DNA from: Hymenobacter roseosalivarius DSM 11622
Lineage (GTDB): Bacteria; Bacteroidota; Bacteroidia; Cytophagales; Hymenobacteraceae
Assembly (NCBI RefSeq): GCF_900176135.1
Contig: NZ_FWWW01000042.1
Coordinates: forward strand, 1-45,547
DNA length: 45,547 bases
Direction: 5' to 3'
Below, piece by piece: positions 28,724 to 36,657 of this stretch. A program made the translations under genes and the position numbers. Numbering within the stretch: the stretch's first letter is position 1; every line of letters starts with the position of its first letter. The notes below the pieces were generated by a model, which ran no database searches, was not told the origin of the DNA, and saw nothing but the letters and a program-made list of their open reading frames with translations.

Positions 28724-28920
28724 GTTGTTGCTCCGAAAAGTGTCCGTGACTTCGGCCTACTTTGGCTTTGGAATAAACAGAAAGGGCGTTTAGTGGTAGA
28801 GGAAGGAGTTGTTCTGAAAATAAAGACCAGATACGGGCCGCGAGGAACCGACCGGTGCGCCCCGAAAGTCGTATCTTGGAACTCCCTATTGTCAGCGCTT
28901 TTCGTTCTCGTTGCTTCGGT

Positions 28921-31080
28921 ATGAAAGTATTGTCCTCTCTTCAGCTGGCCTTAGGGCTGGTATTTTCTGTCGTTATTACTCCGGCCTTCGCTCAAACCGT
29001 GAGCGTGGAGCCCGAAAGCCATTGTCTGATGCTGCCCCTCGATCCAACCAGCCGGGCGCAGGCCTCGGCGCTGGTGGTGGAGGGTGAGGTATTGGATGCC
29101 CGTAGCTTCTGGGACACCAGTCATCGTCGCATCTACACCGCCCACCGGGTGCGCGTTTTCAAGGTGTTCAAGGGCGCTGCCGCCGCCGAGCTAACCGTTA
29201 TTACGGAAGGCGGAACCGTAGAGCTGAAGCGGCAGGAGCTGACCAATACTCTGCGTTTGTTTCCGGGCGAGCAAGGCGTCTTGTTTCTGTATCCGGCCCC
29301 GTTTGCTGGTATTGAGGCGGCGGGTCAGGCCTGGACGGCGTATGGCAGTGAGCAAGGCTTTATTCGCTACGATCTGACGAAGGCTTCGGCCTCGGAGCCC
29401 TTTCGGCAGTACCCTTTGGTGGGCCAGAACTTCTATGCTGATCTGAAGCTGACCACGGGCCAGCCTACGCTGGAAGTAGCGGCCAATCCAGTACTTACTG
29501 CCGTTCAGGCCCAGCGGACCCGACCAGCTGTAGCCGCCAAAGGCACCGCGCCTATTGTAGCGGGGCTCTCACCGCTCACTATCGCGGCCGGCATCAACGC
29601 CGTGCTCACCATCACTGGCACGGGCTTCGGGGCTACGCGCGGCACTGGCTTTGTCTCTTTTCTGAATGCCGATGATGGGGGCGAAACCCAGACCCGCGCC
29701 CAGACCGCCGACTATATAAGCTGGACTGATACCCGTATTCAGGTGCGGGTGCCCTCCAATGGTAACGTACCGGGCCTGCCCGATGGGACCATTCCGGCCC
29801 GTACTGCTCCCGCCGGTACGGGCCCCGTGCGCGTTACGACAGCGGAGCAGCTAGAAGGCATTAGCGGCATTCCGCTGACGGTAATATATGCGGTGAGTAA
29901 TGTGGAGACCCAGGGTACCAACGAAATCGTGCGGCCGGGTCACATCAACCAGAATAGCAAGGGCGGCTATACGCTCCGCTTTGATTCGAGTCTGGCCGGC
30001 AATGCCGCGGCGGTAGCTGCTTTCCGGCGGGCTCTGGCTACCTGGCGCTGCCAAACGGGTATGAACTGGGAAGTGGGTGCCAACAGCACGAAGCGCGGCG
30101 CGGAGGAGAACGATGAAAATGTCATCGGCTTCGACTTTGGCACCGGCGAAAGCCAGTTGCCCGCGCGCGTGCTGGGCCGTACTACCAGCTATTACGAAGG
30201 GTGCCGCATCAGTAGCGGCCCCGTTTATTTCTGGGTTTCGGAAATTGATATGCAGCTCGATACGGAAACCTCCTGGCAGTTTGGGCCGGGCAATCCCTCG
30301 GCCAGCCAGATTGACTTTGAGTCGGTAATCGTCCACGAGCTGGGGCACGCTCACCAGCTTTCCCACGTAATCGCGCCCGCCGCCGTGATGCACTACGCCG
30401 TAGCGCGGGGCCGGCAAAACCGCCAGATAAATCCGGCGAGCGATATAATTGGGGGGCGTTTATTATTGCGCACCCGTAGCTTCGTGCCGCCCGCGTGCGG
30501 CAGCGTATCACCTATGCTGCCCGCGCCGCTTATCAGCGTGGACGCCAATGCCTTGGCCGGTATCGGCAGTCAGGTAAACTGGACGACGCAGGATGAGTGC
30601 TTTTTGCGGGAGTTTGTCATTGAGCGCGCCGCTGATACTACGGCCTGGCAACCACTAGCTACCGTGCAGCCCGGCAGCGCTGGGGGACAATACACCTACG
30701 TCGACCCAACACCGCTGCCGGGGCGCTCCTTCTACCGCCTGCGCGTACGCCGTCCCGATAATAGTCTGGATAATACGCTGCCCCAAGCAGTTACGGCCCT
30801 TGCCGGTGGCCCCGTCAAGGAAGGATTACAGCTTTTCCCCAATCCACTGGATGAAGGGCCCGCCAGCCTGCTGTATATAGGGGCCGCTACCGGCCAGCTT
30901 ACCCTCGATATATATGATGCCGTAGGGCGCCGCCGTCGAACGGAACAGGTCAACTATCAATCGGGTCGGCCTTTTTTCCTGAACCTCACCGATCTGCGGT
31001 CGGGCTGGTACATCGTGCGCTGGCGCGACCAAACGGGCAAAACGGGCTCCCTTAATTTTGTACGTTCCACGAACGAGTAG
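28921..31080 (+). CDS. Secreted matrixin-like metalloprotease with IPT and T9SS domains
   Basis: A 719-residue exported protein. ATG 28921 starts a signal peptide (MKVLSSLQLALGLVFSVV...AFAQ); an upstream GTG at 28855 only adds a non-signal leader. Then come an N-terminal beta domain (VVEGEVLDARSFWD...VRVFKVFKG), an IPT/TIG domain (GLSPLTIAAGINAVLTITGTGFG, about 200-320), and a metzincin-like catalytic domain. The latter has HELGHAHQLSH at 472-482 and a Met-turn AAVMHY (Met490) at matrixin spacing, but Gln instead of the usual Gly. A fibronectin-like segment and a T9SS sorting domain (LQLFPNPL...LDIYDAVGRRR...GWYIVRW) close the protein. Extracellular proteolysis is inferred. Confidence 0.9.
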   Translation: MKVLSSLQLALGLVFSVVITPAFAQTVSVEPESHCLMLPLDPTSRAQASALVVEGEVLDARSFWDTSHRRIYTAHRVRVFKVFKGAAAAELTVITEGGTVELKRQELTNTLRLFPGEQGVLFLYPAPFAGIEAAGQAWTAYGSEQGFIRYDLTKASASEPFRQYPLVGQNFYADLKLTTGQPTLEVAANPVLTAVQAQRTRPAVAAKGTAPIVAGLSPLTIAAGINAVLTITGTGFGATRGTGFVSFLNADDGGETQTRAQTADYISWTDTRIQVRVPSNGNVPGLPDGTIPARTAPAGTGPVRVTTAEQLEGISGIPLTVIYAVSNVETQGTNEIVRPGHINQNSKGGYTLRFDSSLAGNAAAVAAFRRALATWRCQTGMNWEVGANSTKRGAEENDENVIGFDFGTGESQLPARVLGRTTSYYEGCRISSGPVYFWVSEIDMQLDTETSWQFGPGNPSASQIDFESVIVHELGHAHQLSHVIAPAAVMHYAVARGRQNRQINPASDIIGGRLLLRTRSFVPPACGSVSPMLPAPLISVDANALAGIGSQVNWTTQDECFLREFVIERAADTTAWQPLATVQPGSAGGQYTYVDPTPLPGRSFYRLRVRRPDNSLDNTLPQAVTALAGGPVKEGLQLFPNPLDEGPASLLYIGAATGQLTLDIYDAVGRRRRTEQVNYQSGRPFFLNLTDLRSGWYIVRWRDQTGKTGSLNFVRSTNE

Positions 31081-31115
31081 CTGAGCCGTATCAAAGGCCA
31101 GAGACGTGTAAGTCT

Positions 31116-31715
31116 CTAAAATACAAGAGCTACCGTGCCCGGCCCAAACCGCAGGTTGCTGAGCAGGGGATAAAGGCGTTGGGTTGCGTGGCTGTGATGA
31201 GCCGCGAACATGACACCATCAAAAGCCAACAAAAAGCCCCCCTGAAGCAACAACGACTGGCCATAGCCCTTCAGCTGGTCTTGTCGGCGCTGAGTAGGGC
31301 GGGTGCGGGCACGCTCTTTCAGGTAGAAGCCTCCCATGATGTAGGCAGCATCCAAACCGGTGTTCAGCAGGTAAATGTTTTCGGTGCGCAGCTGGGCTTT
31401 CGTGGTGGCGGCCCGGTCGGAGGAGGGAGCACGGGAGGAGCCCAAGAAGGAAACCCCGGCCAGGGCCAGATTGACAGCTCCCCAGCCCACATTCATCTGA
31501 TGAAAGTATTTCTCCGAGCCAGTGGTCGCAAAGTACCGTGCTCCGCTGGCTCCTACGTTGCTTACCGCCCAAGCCCCCAATACATACATTCCGCGCCGAT
31601 CTAGGGCTGCGCGCTCAGCATCGAAAATAGCCGTTGGTGCTTCCTGAGAGGTGTTCTGGGCTAGCAGCTTCAATGGTAAGCAAGCAAAAACAAGTAGCCA
31701 GGATCGGAAGTGCAT
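31116..31715 (-). CDS. Conserved hypothetical membrane protein
   Basis: A 199-residue protein with a signal peptide or first membrane helix (MHFRSWLLVFACLPLKLLAQ) and several further hydrophobic segments: GMYVLGAWAVSNVGAS, GWGAVNLALAGVSFLG, NTGLDAAYIMGGFYL and SLLLQGGFLLAFDGVMFAAH. The regular pattern of small-residue-rich helices separated by polar loops (ERARTRPTQRRQDQ) suggests a four-helix inner-membrane protein. I recognise the type as a conserved Bacteroidota family but cannot give a function. Convergent with the matrixin-like gene and 112 bp downstream of fabH on the same strand. Confidence 0.75.
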   Translation of the reverse strand: MHFRSWLLVFACLPLKLLAQNTSQEAPTAIFDAERAALDRRGMYVLGAWAVSNVGASGARYFATTGSEKYFHQMNVGWGAVNLALAGVSFLGSSRAPSSDRAATTKAQLRTENIYLLNTGLDAAYIMGGFYLKERARTRPTQRRQDQLKGYGQSLLLQGGFLLAFDGVMFAAHHSHATQRLYPLLSNLRFGPGTVALVF

Positions 31716-31797
31716 AGGTAAGGGGCATCGTGAGCACTCATGGGAAGAAAGACAGGAAGTAGCGCCTTCTGCTACGGAAAGGCAGAAAAGTCACTCA

Positions 31798-31825
31798 AAA
31801 AAGCCCCCCAGAGGCTAACGCTGCC
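31798..31825 (-). terminator. Possible short terminator after fabH
   Basis: On the minus strand AGCC...GGCT form a small stem around the G6C motif, followed by TTTTTT. The stem is only four to five base pairs, so the call is tentative. Confidence 0.4.
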
Positions 31826-31827
31826 TT

Positions 31828-32775
31828 TTAGCGCTCCAGCAGCATGGCCCCGTATGAATAGCCACCACCAAAAACGGTGATGATAATTCGTTCGCCGGGC
31901 CGCAGACGGGAGTGATATTCGGCCAGCGCGATGGCGGCCCCCGCGCAGCCGGTATTGCCCAGGTCCTGAATGTTGGAAATGGCGCGCTCCGGCGGTAAAC
32001 CCAGGGCCTGCACTACATTCCTGGTGATGCGCAGGTTGGCCTGGTGCGGAATCAGGTAAGTCACATCATTGACTTCCAGATTGTTGCGCTCCAATACCTC
32101 GCTGGTAACGCGGGCCATGTACTGGCAGGCGTGGGTGAACACGTCGCGGCCATGCGGCATCACGATACCCTTCTCTACGGGCTTGAGCGTGACGGCGGTA
32201 TCGGCTTTGCCTACGTGGGCGGCGCCGCCGGTACGCAGGTCTACTATACGTAAGTCGCTGTCAGCCAGGCGTTCTTTGCTGATGAGCAAGGCCGCCGCGC
32301 CATCGCCCCAAAGGTGGCCGGCTATGGTATCTTCCTCGTTGTTGTACGCGGTATTATGCTCCGACACTACTACTAAAGCCCTGGTAGCCTTGTTCATAGC
32401 AAAGTAGCCCTCCACAATTTCCACGGCATTCAGCAACGACGAGCAGGCCGAGGAAATACTCACCACCGGAATATCCGCTACGCCCAGCTCGCGCTGCACG
32501 GCGTGCGCCAGGGTATAGATGGTATCGTGGGGGGTATAAGTGGCACCCACGATGAGGTCGATGCTATCGGCGGCAATGGCGGGCACGGCGGCCAGTACGC
32601 GGCGCGTGACCTCGGTGGCCATGGTATTGGTGTTTTCGCCAGGAGCAGCCTTGCGACGCTCCCGAATGCCGGTGCGCTCAATAATCCAGTCGTGGGAAAG
32701 CCCGTTTAAGCGGGTAAAATGCTCGTTGGTAATAACCTGGGTGGGCACATACGCCGCTACTTGATGAATGTACAC
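31828..32775 (-). CDS. fabH: 3-oxoacyl-ACP synthase III
   Basis: Starts fatty-acid chains by condensing acyl-CoA with malonyl-ACP. The triad is present: Cys in SISSACSSLLNAVE, His in YLIPHQANLRI and Asn in DLGNTGCAGAA. The start is uncertain. GTG 32775 gives a 315-residue protein beginning VYIHQVAAYVP, with the cysteine at 111, nearly identical in length and spacing to E. coli FabH (Cys112). ATG 32880 would add 35 residues with no family counterpart. No other fab genes are nearby, and many Bacteroidota carry several FabH-like paralogues used in branched-chain or secondary lipid synthesis, so the housekeeping role is probable but not proven. Confidence 0.9.
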   Translation of the reverse strand: MYIHQVAAYVPTQVITNEHFTRLNGLSHDWIIERTGIRERRKAAPGENTNTMATEVTRRVLAAVPAIAADSIDLIVGATYTPHDTIYTLAHAVQRELGVADIPVVSISSACSSLLNAVEIVEGYFAMNKATRALVVVSEHNTAYNNEEDTIAGHLWGDGAAALLISKERLADSDLRIVDLRTGGAAHVGKADTAVTLKPVEKGIVMPHGRDVFTHACQYMARVTSEVLERNNLEVNDVTYLIPHQANLRITRNVVQALGLPPERAISNIQDLGNTGCAGAAIALAEYHSRLRPGERIIITVFGGGYSYGAMLLER

Positions 32776-32864
32776 GGGTGGAATGGGGCTGGATGAGGGC
32801 AGTAAATGAGGCTGCAAGTTACGGCGCTGCCAGAGAACGTACCATAAAATGGCATCATGGCCCG

Positions 32865-32871
32865 TACTTTG
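32865..32871 (+). promoter_or_regulatory. Possible -7 box for the beta-barrel-like gene
   Basis: TACTTTG, close to TAnnTTTG, about 65 bp upstream of ATG 32936 in the divergent spacer. No confident -33 partner was found. Confidence 0.3.
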
Positions 32872-32935
32872 TGCGCCCATTTAACGTTCAAACAGCCTTC
32901 GCGGGTCGGAGTTCCGCCGCCACAGTAATAATAAT

Positions 32936-33529
32936 ATGATGTTTTTTCTTTACACACGCGTGGTTTTCACGGCCTTGCTGATGCTTATGACCCTGGCTGC
33001 CAGCGCCCAGAAATACCGGACAGCCGCTGGTCTGCGTGTTGGCAGAGACAACTTTGGCGTAACGGTCCAGCAGAAAATATTTGAAAGAACAACCCTGGAA
33101 GGCATTGGCCTGATCGGCACCCGCGAGGTAAGCGCCACACTGCTGGCTGAGCAGCATTTTGGTCTGTTGGGTAAAAGCCTGAATTATTACCTTGGTGCGG
33201 GTGCCCACATCGGTACCCAAAAAGACGATGGTGGCTTCGGCGGCTTCGACGGTATTGCGGGCGTGGAGTACAAAATCGCCTTTGTGCCCGTGGTGCTTTC
33301 CCTGGATATAAAGCCCAGCGTGGAAATCAGCAGCGACGACTGGTTCCGGTTTCCGGCGGCCTTATCGGTGCGCTATATTCTGATTAAAGACAAAAAGGAA
33401 GGTTTTCTGAACGGCGTCTTTGGCGATGGGGATGACCGGGATGATCGCCGCCGCCAGCGGGAGCGCGACCAGAAAAAGCGCGACCGGAATAAAGACGACT
33501 CTCCCCGCCGCGGTCTATTCGATTTTTAA
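32936..33529 (+). CDS. Hypothetical outer-membrane beta-barrel-like protein with charged C-terminal tail
   Basis: A 197-residue exported protein. The signal peptide (FFLYTRVVFTALLMLMTLAASAQ) is followed by alternating amphipathic strands typical of small beta-barrels: YRTAAGLRVGRDNFGVTVQQKI, TLEGIGLIGTREVSATLLAEQHF, LNYYLGAGAHIG, GIAGVEYKIAFVPVVLSLDIKP and AALSVRYILI. After residue ~165 it changes to a highly charged Asp/Arg/Lys tail (DGDDRDDRRRQRERDQKK...) ending RGLFDF. The final Phe fits an outer-membrane signature. Function unknown. ATG 32936 and the adjacent ATG 32939 are equally possible starts. Confidence 0.75.
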   Translation: MMFFLYTRVVFTALLMLMTLAASAQKYRTAAGLRVGRDNFGVTVQQKIFERTTLEGIGLIGTREVSATLLAEQHFGLLGKSLNYYLGAGAHIGTQKDDGGFGGFDGIAGVEYKIAFVPVVLSLDIKPSVEISSDDWFRFPAALSVRYILIKDKKEGFLNGVFGDGDDRDDRRRQRERDQKKRDRNKDDSPRRGLFDF

Positions 33530-33545
33530 GTAAAGCTGCGGCCCA

Positions 33546-34005
33546 CTACAGCATGAACACGCTGACCAGCGCCGAGGCCACCATAGAAATGCCTAGTACC
33601 AAACCATAGGTAACGATCATCAGAAGCACTTTGGCAAGGGTTTTAGGCCACGGCTGCCCAAAATTGTTGCGGAGAGCCAGGTAAAAATATACGGCTGGCA
33701 GGAAGAAGAGTACCGGCTCAAACCAGTCATTAAGGTGCAGGTAGTGGCACATAGGGCATTCGTTTTCCCTCCAGAAAGCGCTTCGTAAGCTCGCCAGGCT
33801 TGAACAGCAGCAGCTTAGCCGTGCGAAATACTTTGCCGTCGAAGTGAAATAGCCCTTCCAGGGTTTCCTCCAGCACATGCCCCGCGGAGAGGCTGAGCTC
33901 ATGATTCTGCTGGCCGCAGCGGGGGCAGAATTCGTTGGGACGATCGGGGGGAAAGGTGTAGTGGCAATTAGCGCAAGCCGGGAGTTTAGTAGCTGTATGA
34001 GCCAT
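33546..34005 (-). pseudogene. Broken DUF3667 family protein gene
   Basis: The 5' part (34005-33730) encodes the usual DUF3667 beginning: a zinc-ribbon CANC...CPRC, then HVLEETLEGLFHFDGKVFRTAKLLLFKPGELTKRFLEGKRMPYV. After MPYV it runs out of frame and stops (PLPAP). The typical DUF3667 C-terminal end continues in another frame (LHLNDWFEPVLFFLPAVYFYLALRNNFG...MIVTYGLVLGISMVASALVSVFML), ending at 33546. The intact family is much longer, with a central membrane part absent here. An internal deletion plus frameshift near 33740-33770 explains both pieces. A sequencing error alone would not restore the missing middle. Confidence 0.75.
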
Positions 34006-34109
34006 AAGCAGACAAATAAATGGTTAGGCCGCAAGCCACGGAAATTTTGGACACAAGCACGAGCTTTTAATGTAACTCACTGTATAGCTTCTTAGGATTT
34101 TTATGAATC

Positions 34110-34146
34110 AAAAAAGCCCCCCAGAAATCATCTGGGGGGCTTTTTT
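34110..34146. terminator. Perfect bidirectional terminator from two G6C motifs
   Basis: AAAAAAGCCCCCCAGA (34110-34125) and TCTGGGGGGCTTTTTT (34131-34146) form a 16-bp perfect stem with a five-base loop and T-runs on both strands. It lies after the GIN-domain gene on the minus strand. Confidence 0.9.
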
Positions 34147-34165
34147 GGGCTTTGGCATAACAATC

Positions 34166-34894
34166 TTAGCTGCTGCGTACCCGGCCGCTGCCAGCCGTAG
34201 AAGCATTTATCTGGGGCTTGCCCGTTACGTACACATTGCCGGAGCCGGCCAGGCTGGCGTCCAGGGTTTTGGTGACTTCGATGCGGCAGTTGCCCGAGCC
34301 GCTGATGCTCACGCGGCTGGTTTCGCTACGCATGTTGGGCGCATCTACCTGGCCTGAGCCACTGATGCTTACTTCGTGACGCGGACTGGTGCCCGACATA
34401 GCTATCACACCTGAACCCGATACCGATGACTTCAAGCGGTTGGCCTGCACCCGGCTCAGCTTCATGCGGCCCGAGCCGCTCACCGAAAGCTGCAAATCGT
34501 CGCTCTTAATTGGGTCAGCGGCCGACAGGGAACCCGAGCCGCTTACGCCCAGGGCTTCAATGGTGGGCATCGTGACGTAGACCGTTACGGGCCCTTTGAA
34601 GTTGTATGACGACCAGCTGAGGCCCGCGCCTTTCTTTTCTTGTTTGGTGCCCACGCGCAGCTTGCCGTTGGTCACGATGGTTTCAATGTGCGATAAGTCT
34701 TCAGGCGCGGCGTCTACCTCTACTTTTTGGGCGCTGCCCTGGCGTAATACAATAGTAAGCGAGCCCGTCAGATTGAGTTGTGTGAAAGCCGGCACGTTGC
34801 GCACCTCACGCTCCGCGCTTGGCACCAGCCGAAAAGCCGACAGCACGAACAGGGCCGCCAGCAGGGGAAGAAAGAACAAGCGTAGGTTTTTCAT
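34166..34894 (-). CDS. GIN domain-containing (DUF2807) exported protein
   Basis: A 242-residue protein with a signal peptide (MKNLRLFFLPLLAALFVLSAF) followed by a head GIN/DUF2807 domain. It has the typical opening REVRNVPAFTQLNLTGSLTIVLRQGS and then a regular right-handed beta-helix marked by repeated SGSG turns (GVSGSG, SVSGSG, SISGSG, SLAGSG, STAGSG) at intervals of about 20 residues. Such proteins are envelope-located; their role is unknown. ATG 34894 is chosen over 34924 because it begins the signal sequence. It has its own terminator. Confidence 0.92.
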   Translation of the reverse strand: MKNLRLFFLPLLAALFVLSAFRLVPSAEREVRNVPAFTQLNLTGSLTIVLRQGSAQKVEVDAAPEDLSHIETIVTNGKLRVGTKQEKKGAGLSWSSYNFKGPVTVYVTMPTIEALGVSGSGSLSAADPIKSDDLQLSVSGSGRMKLSRVQANRLKSSVSGSGVIAMSGTSPRHEVSISGSGQVDAPNMRSETSRVSISGSGNCRIEVTKTLDASLAGSGNVYVTGKPQINASTAGSGRVRSS

Positions 34895-34942
34895 GGCACT
34901 CAGGATGGGTGAAAGGTTGGACATCAGCCATAAGATGAATAA

Positions 34943-34990
34943 GGTACACGAACCGTTGCCTCCCGCTTAAAGTAAGCGGGGTGGTGTACC
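34943..34990. repeat. Two-level hairpin upstream of the GIN-domain gene
   Basis: GGTACAC (34943-34949) pairs with GTGTACC (34984-34990), and inside them CCCGCTT (34962-34968) pairs with AAGCGGG (34974-34980). It lies in the presumed promoter or leader of the GIN gene and could be regulatory or a small repeat. Confidence 0.5.
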
Positions 34991-35035
34991 CAAAATCACG
35001 GAAATAATGTCGCTTTTGATGCCTTAGTTCCACAC

Positions 35036-35069
35036 AAAAAGCTTCCCAGCTCAGTTAGAACAAGCTTTT
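35036..35069 (-). terminator. Terminator of the second HxlR gene
   Basis: AAAAGCTT and AAGCTTTT form the stem; on the minus strand it is followed by TTTTTG. It lies about 20 bp after the HxlR stop codon. Confidence 0.65.
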
Positions 35070-35089
35070 ATGGGAAAAATAAAAAATTG

Positions 35090-35491
35090 TTAAAGCGCTT
35101 TTTGTTCATGAATTACACTGGTGCTTCGCTGCAAATAACCTGAGCCCCACTGACGCAAGGCATCGAGCAGGGGCTGAATGAGCTGACCCTGCTGCGTGAG
35201 GTGATACTCCACTTTGGGGGGCACCTGCTGAAATACGGTGCGGGTCAGGATACCGTCCAGCTCCAGCTCGCGCAGCTCCTGAATCAGCATTTTCTCCGTG
35301 ATTTCAGGGATGGCGCGGCGCAGCTCACCGTAGCGCCGCGGACCGTGCAGGAGATAGGAGAGAATCAGGAGCTTCCATTTGCCCCCCAGCACGTTCATGG
35401 TTGTGCGTACGGGGCACAGGTTCAGCGTGTTGGTTGGGGTGGTTCCTTGCCACTCAGCTTCCGCCTGTTGTTGTTTTGTTATTCTAGACAT
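35090..35491 (-). CDS. HxlR family winged-helix transcriptional regulator
   Basis: A 133-residue regulator, paralogue of the one at 19.4 kb. A polar N-terminal extension (about 25 residues) precedes CPVRTTMNVLGGKWKLLILSYL with the family cysteine (Cys26), then RRYGELRRAIPEITEKML and the wing QQVPPKVEYHLTQQG. It is divergent from an NmrA-type oxidoreductase that it probably represses, with a dyad between the genes. The shared spacer word with the other HxlR pair hints at similar operators. Sensing of electrophiles through the cysteine is inferred from characterised relatives. Confidence 0.95.
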   Translation of the reverse strand: MSRITKQQQAEAEWQGTTPTNTLNLCPVRTTMNVLGGKWKLLILSYLLHGPRRYGELRRAIPEITEKMLIQELRELELDGILTRTVFQQVPPKVEYHLTQQGQLIQPLLDALRQWGSGYLQRSTSVIHEQKAL

Positions 35492-35528
35492 AAATTTTCG
35501 CGCTGATTATCAATGATTCTAACTAAAT

Positions 35529-35561
35529 AGTAAGTGCCCTACTTTTTGGTAGGTACTTGCT
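35529..35561. promoter_or_regulatory. Candidate HxlR operator between regulator and NmrA-type gene
   Basis: AGTAAGTGCCCTAC (35529-35542) and GGTAGGTACTTGCT (35548-35561) form an imperfect inverted repeat around TTTTT. The GTAGGTAC word is shared with the candidate operator at 19.3 kb. Confidence 0.55.
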
Positions 35562-35657
35562 AAAAGCGAAGTTAGGAGGTTGCTTTGAATAAAAGATGGT
35601 AACCGTCATTTACTCATCCTGAAAATTAACTGATCAACTCCCAAAACAATTACTCTT

Positions 35658-36584
35658 ATGGCTACTTCCCAACACATTGTGGTGACCGGCGCGACCGGCA
35701 ACATTGGCTCCCGTCTGGTGCATTACTTATTGGAGCGCGGCCACCGCGTCACGGCCGTGGCTCGCTCCCAGGAAAAGCTTCAGCCCCTGCAAGCGGCTGG
35801 CGCCGACATCCGGCCCGGCGACTTGGCCGATACCGCTTTTCTGACCGAAGTGCTGCGCCCCGCCGATGCCGCCTTTCTGATGATTCCGCCTAATTTGGCT
35901 GCGCCCGATAATCTGGCGTACCAGGCCGAAGTGGGCAAAAACATGGTGCAGGCTGTGCGCGCCGCGGGCCTGAAACGCGCCGTGCATTTGAGCAGCATTG
36001 GCGCCAATCTGCCGGCCGGCACCGGCCCCGTGGTAGGTCTGCATCACCAGGAAGCTCGCCTCAACGCCATTGAAGGCCTGCATGTGGTGCACCTGCGCCC
36101 GGCCTACTTCATGGAAAACCTGCTGGCCAACCTGCCCCTGATTCAGCACATGAACATCGCGGGCTCGGCCCTGCGCCCCGACTTAGCGTTCCCCATGATT
36201 GCTACCCAGGACATTGCCGCCCGCGCTGCCGCCGCCTTCGCCGCTGACTTGCCCAACCATTCCGCACATCTGCTGCTCGGCCCCCGCGACTACACGATGG
36301 CCGAGGCCACCCACGCCATCGGCCAGGCCATTGAAAAGCCGCAGCTGCCCTACGTGCCCTTCTCCTATGACGATGCCAAAAAAGGGATGCTTCAAGGTGG
36401 ACTATCAGAGAGCATGGCTACGCTCTACGATGAGATGACGCGCAACATGAACGAGGAAAAAATAATGGTGCATGAGCAGCGCACTCCCGAAAATACCACG
36501 CCCACTACCATAGAGACCTTTGCGCAACAGGTGTTTGCACCCAGCTACCAGCACGTAAGCAGTAGCGCTCAGCCAGCGGCTTAA
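35658..36584 (+). CDS. NmrA-like / NAD(P)H-binding atypical SDR
   Basis: A 308-residue extended-SDR protein. The Rossmann motif is VVTGATGNIGSRLVHYL at the N-terminus; VTAVARSQEKL and GDLADTAFL form the second nucleotide region; HLSSIGANLPAGTGPV and LRPAYFMENLL are the usual NmrA-family marks (the catalytic Tyr of true SDRs is not clear). Members include quinone reductases (QorB-like) and redox-sensing proteins. Divergent from an HxlR regulator, a QorR/QorA-like arrangement, so quinone or aldehyde detoxification is a reasonable hypothesis. Terminated by the strong hairpin at 36.6 kb. Confidence 0.93.
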   Translation: MATSQHIVVTGATGNIGSRLVHYLLERGHRVTAVARSQEKLQPLQAAGADIRPGDLADTAFLTEVLRPADAAFLMIPPNLAAPDNLAYQAEVGKNMVQAVRAAGLKRAVHLSSIGANLPAGTGPVVGLHHQEARLNAIEGLHVVHLRPAYFMENLLANLPLIQHMNIAGSALRPDLAFPMIATQDIAARAAAAFAADLPNHSAHLLLGPRDYTMAEATHAIGQAIEKPQLPYVPFSYDDAKKGMLQGGLSESMATLYDEMTRNMNEEKIMVHEQRTPENTTPTTIETFAQQVFAPSYQHVSSSAQPAA

Positions 36585-36620
36585 GCTGTTGCGTTACGAA
36601 CAGCGCTATTGCTTTAAGTT

Positions 36621-36657
36621 AAAAAAGCCCCCAGATTTGTTTTGGGGGGCTTTTTTT
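36621..36657. terminator. Bidirectional terminator containing a G6C motif
   Basis: AAAAAAGCCCCC pairs with GGGGGGCTTTTTT around CAGATTTGTTTT-type loop sequence, between convergent NmrA-like and ACT genes. T-runs exist on both strands. Confidence 0.88.

Larger units (their letters stand above)
28595..28920. other. Divergent intergenic region between ABC operon and matrixin-like gene
   Basis: Contains the GntR operator, a perfect 37-bp palindrome at 28687-28723, and a TACTTTGG box near 28760 in the plus direction that may be part of a promoter. A GTG-started extension of the downstream ORF (28855) falls here but is not supported. Confidence 0.45.

Noticed and set aside
31828..32880. FabH as part of a secondary-metabolite cluster
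   Set aside because: No acyl carrier protein, further ketosynthase, cyclase or tailoring gene lies nearby; neighbours are unrelated envelope proteins.
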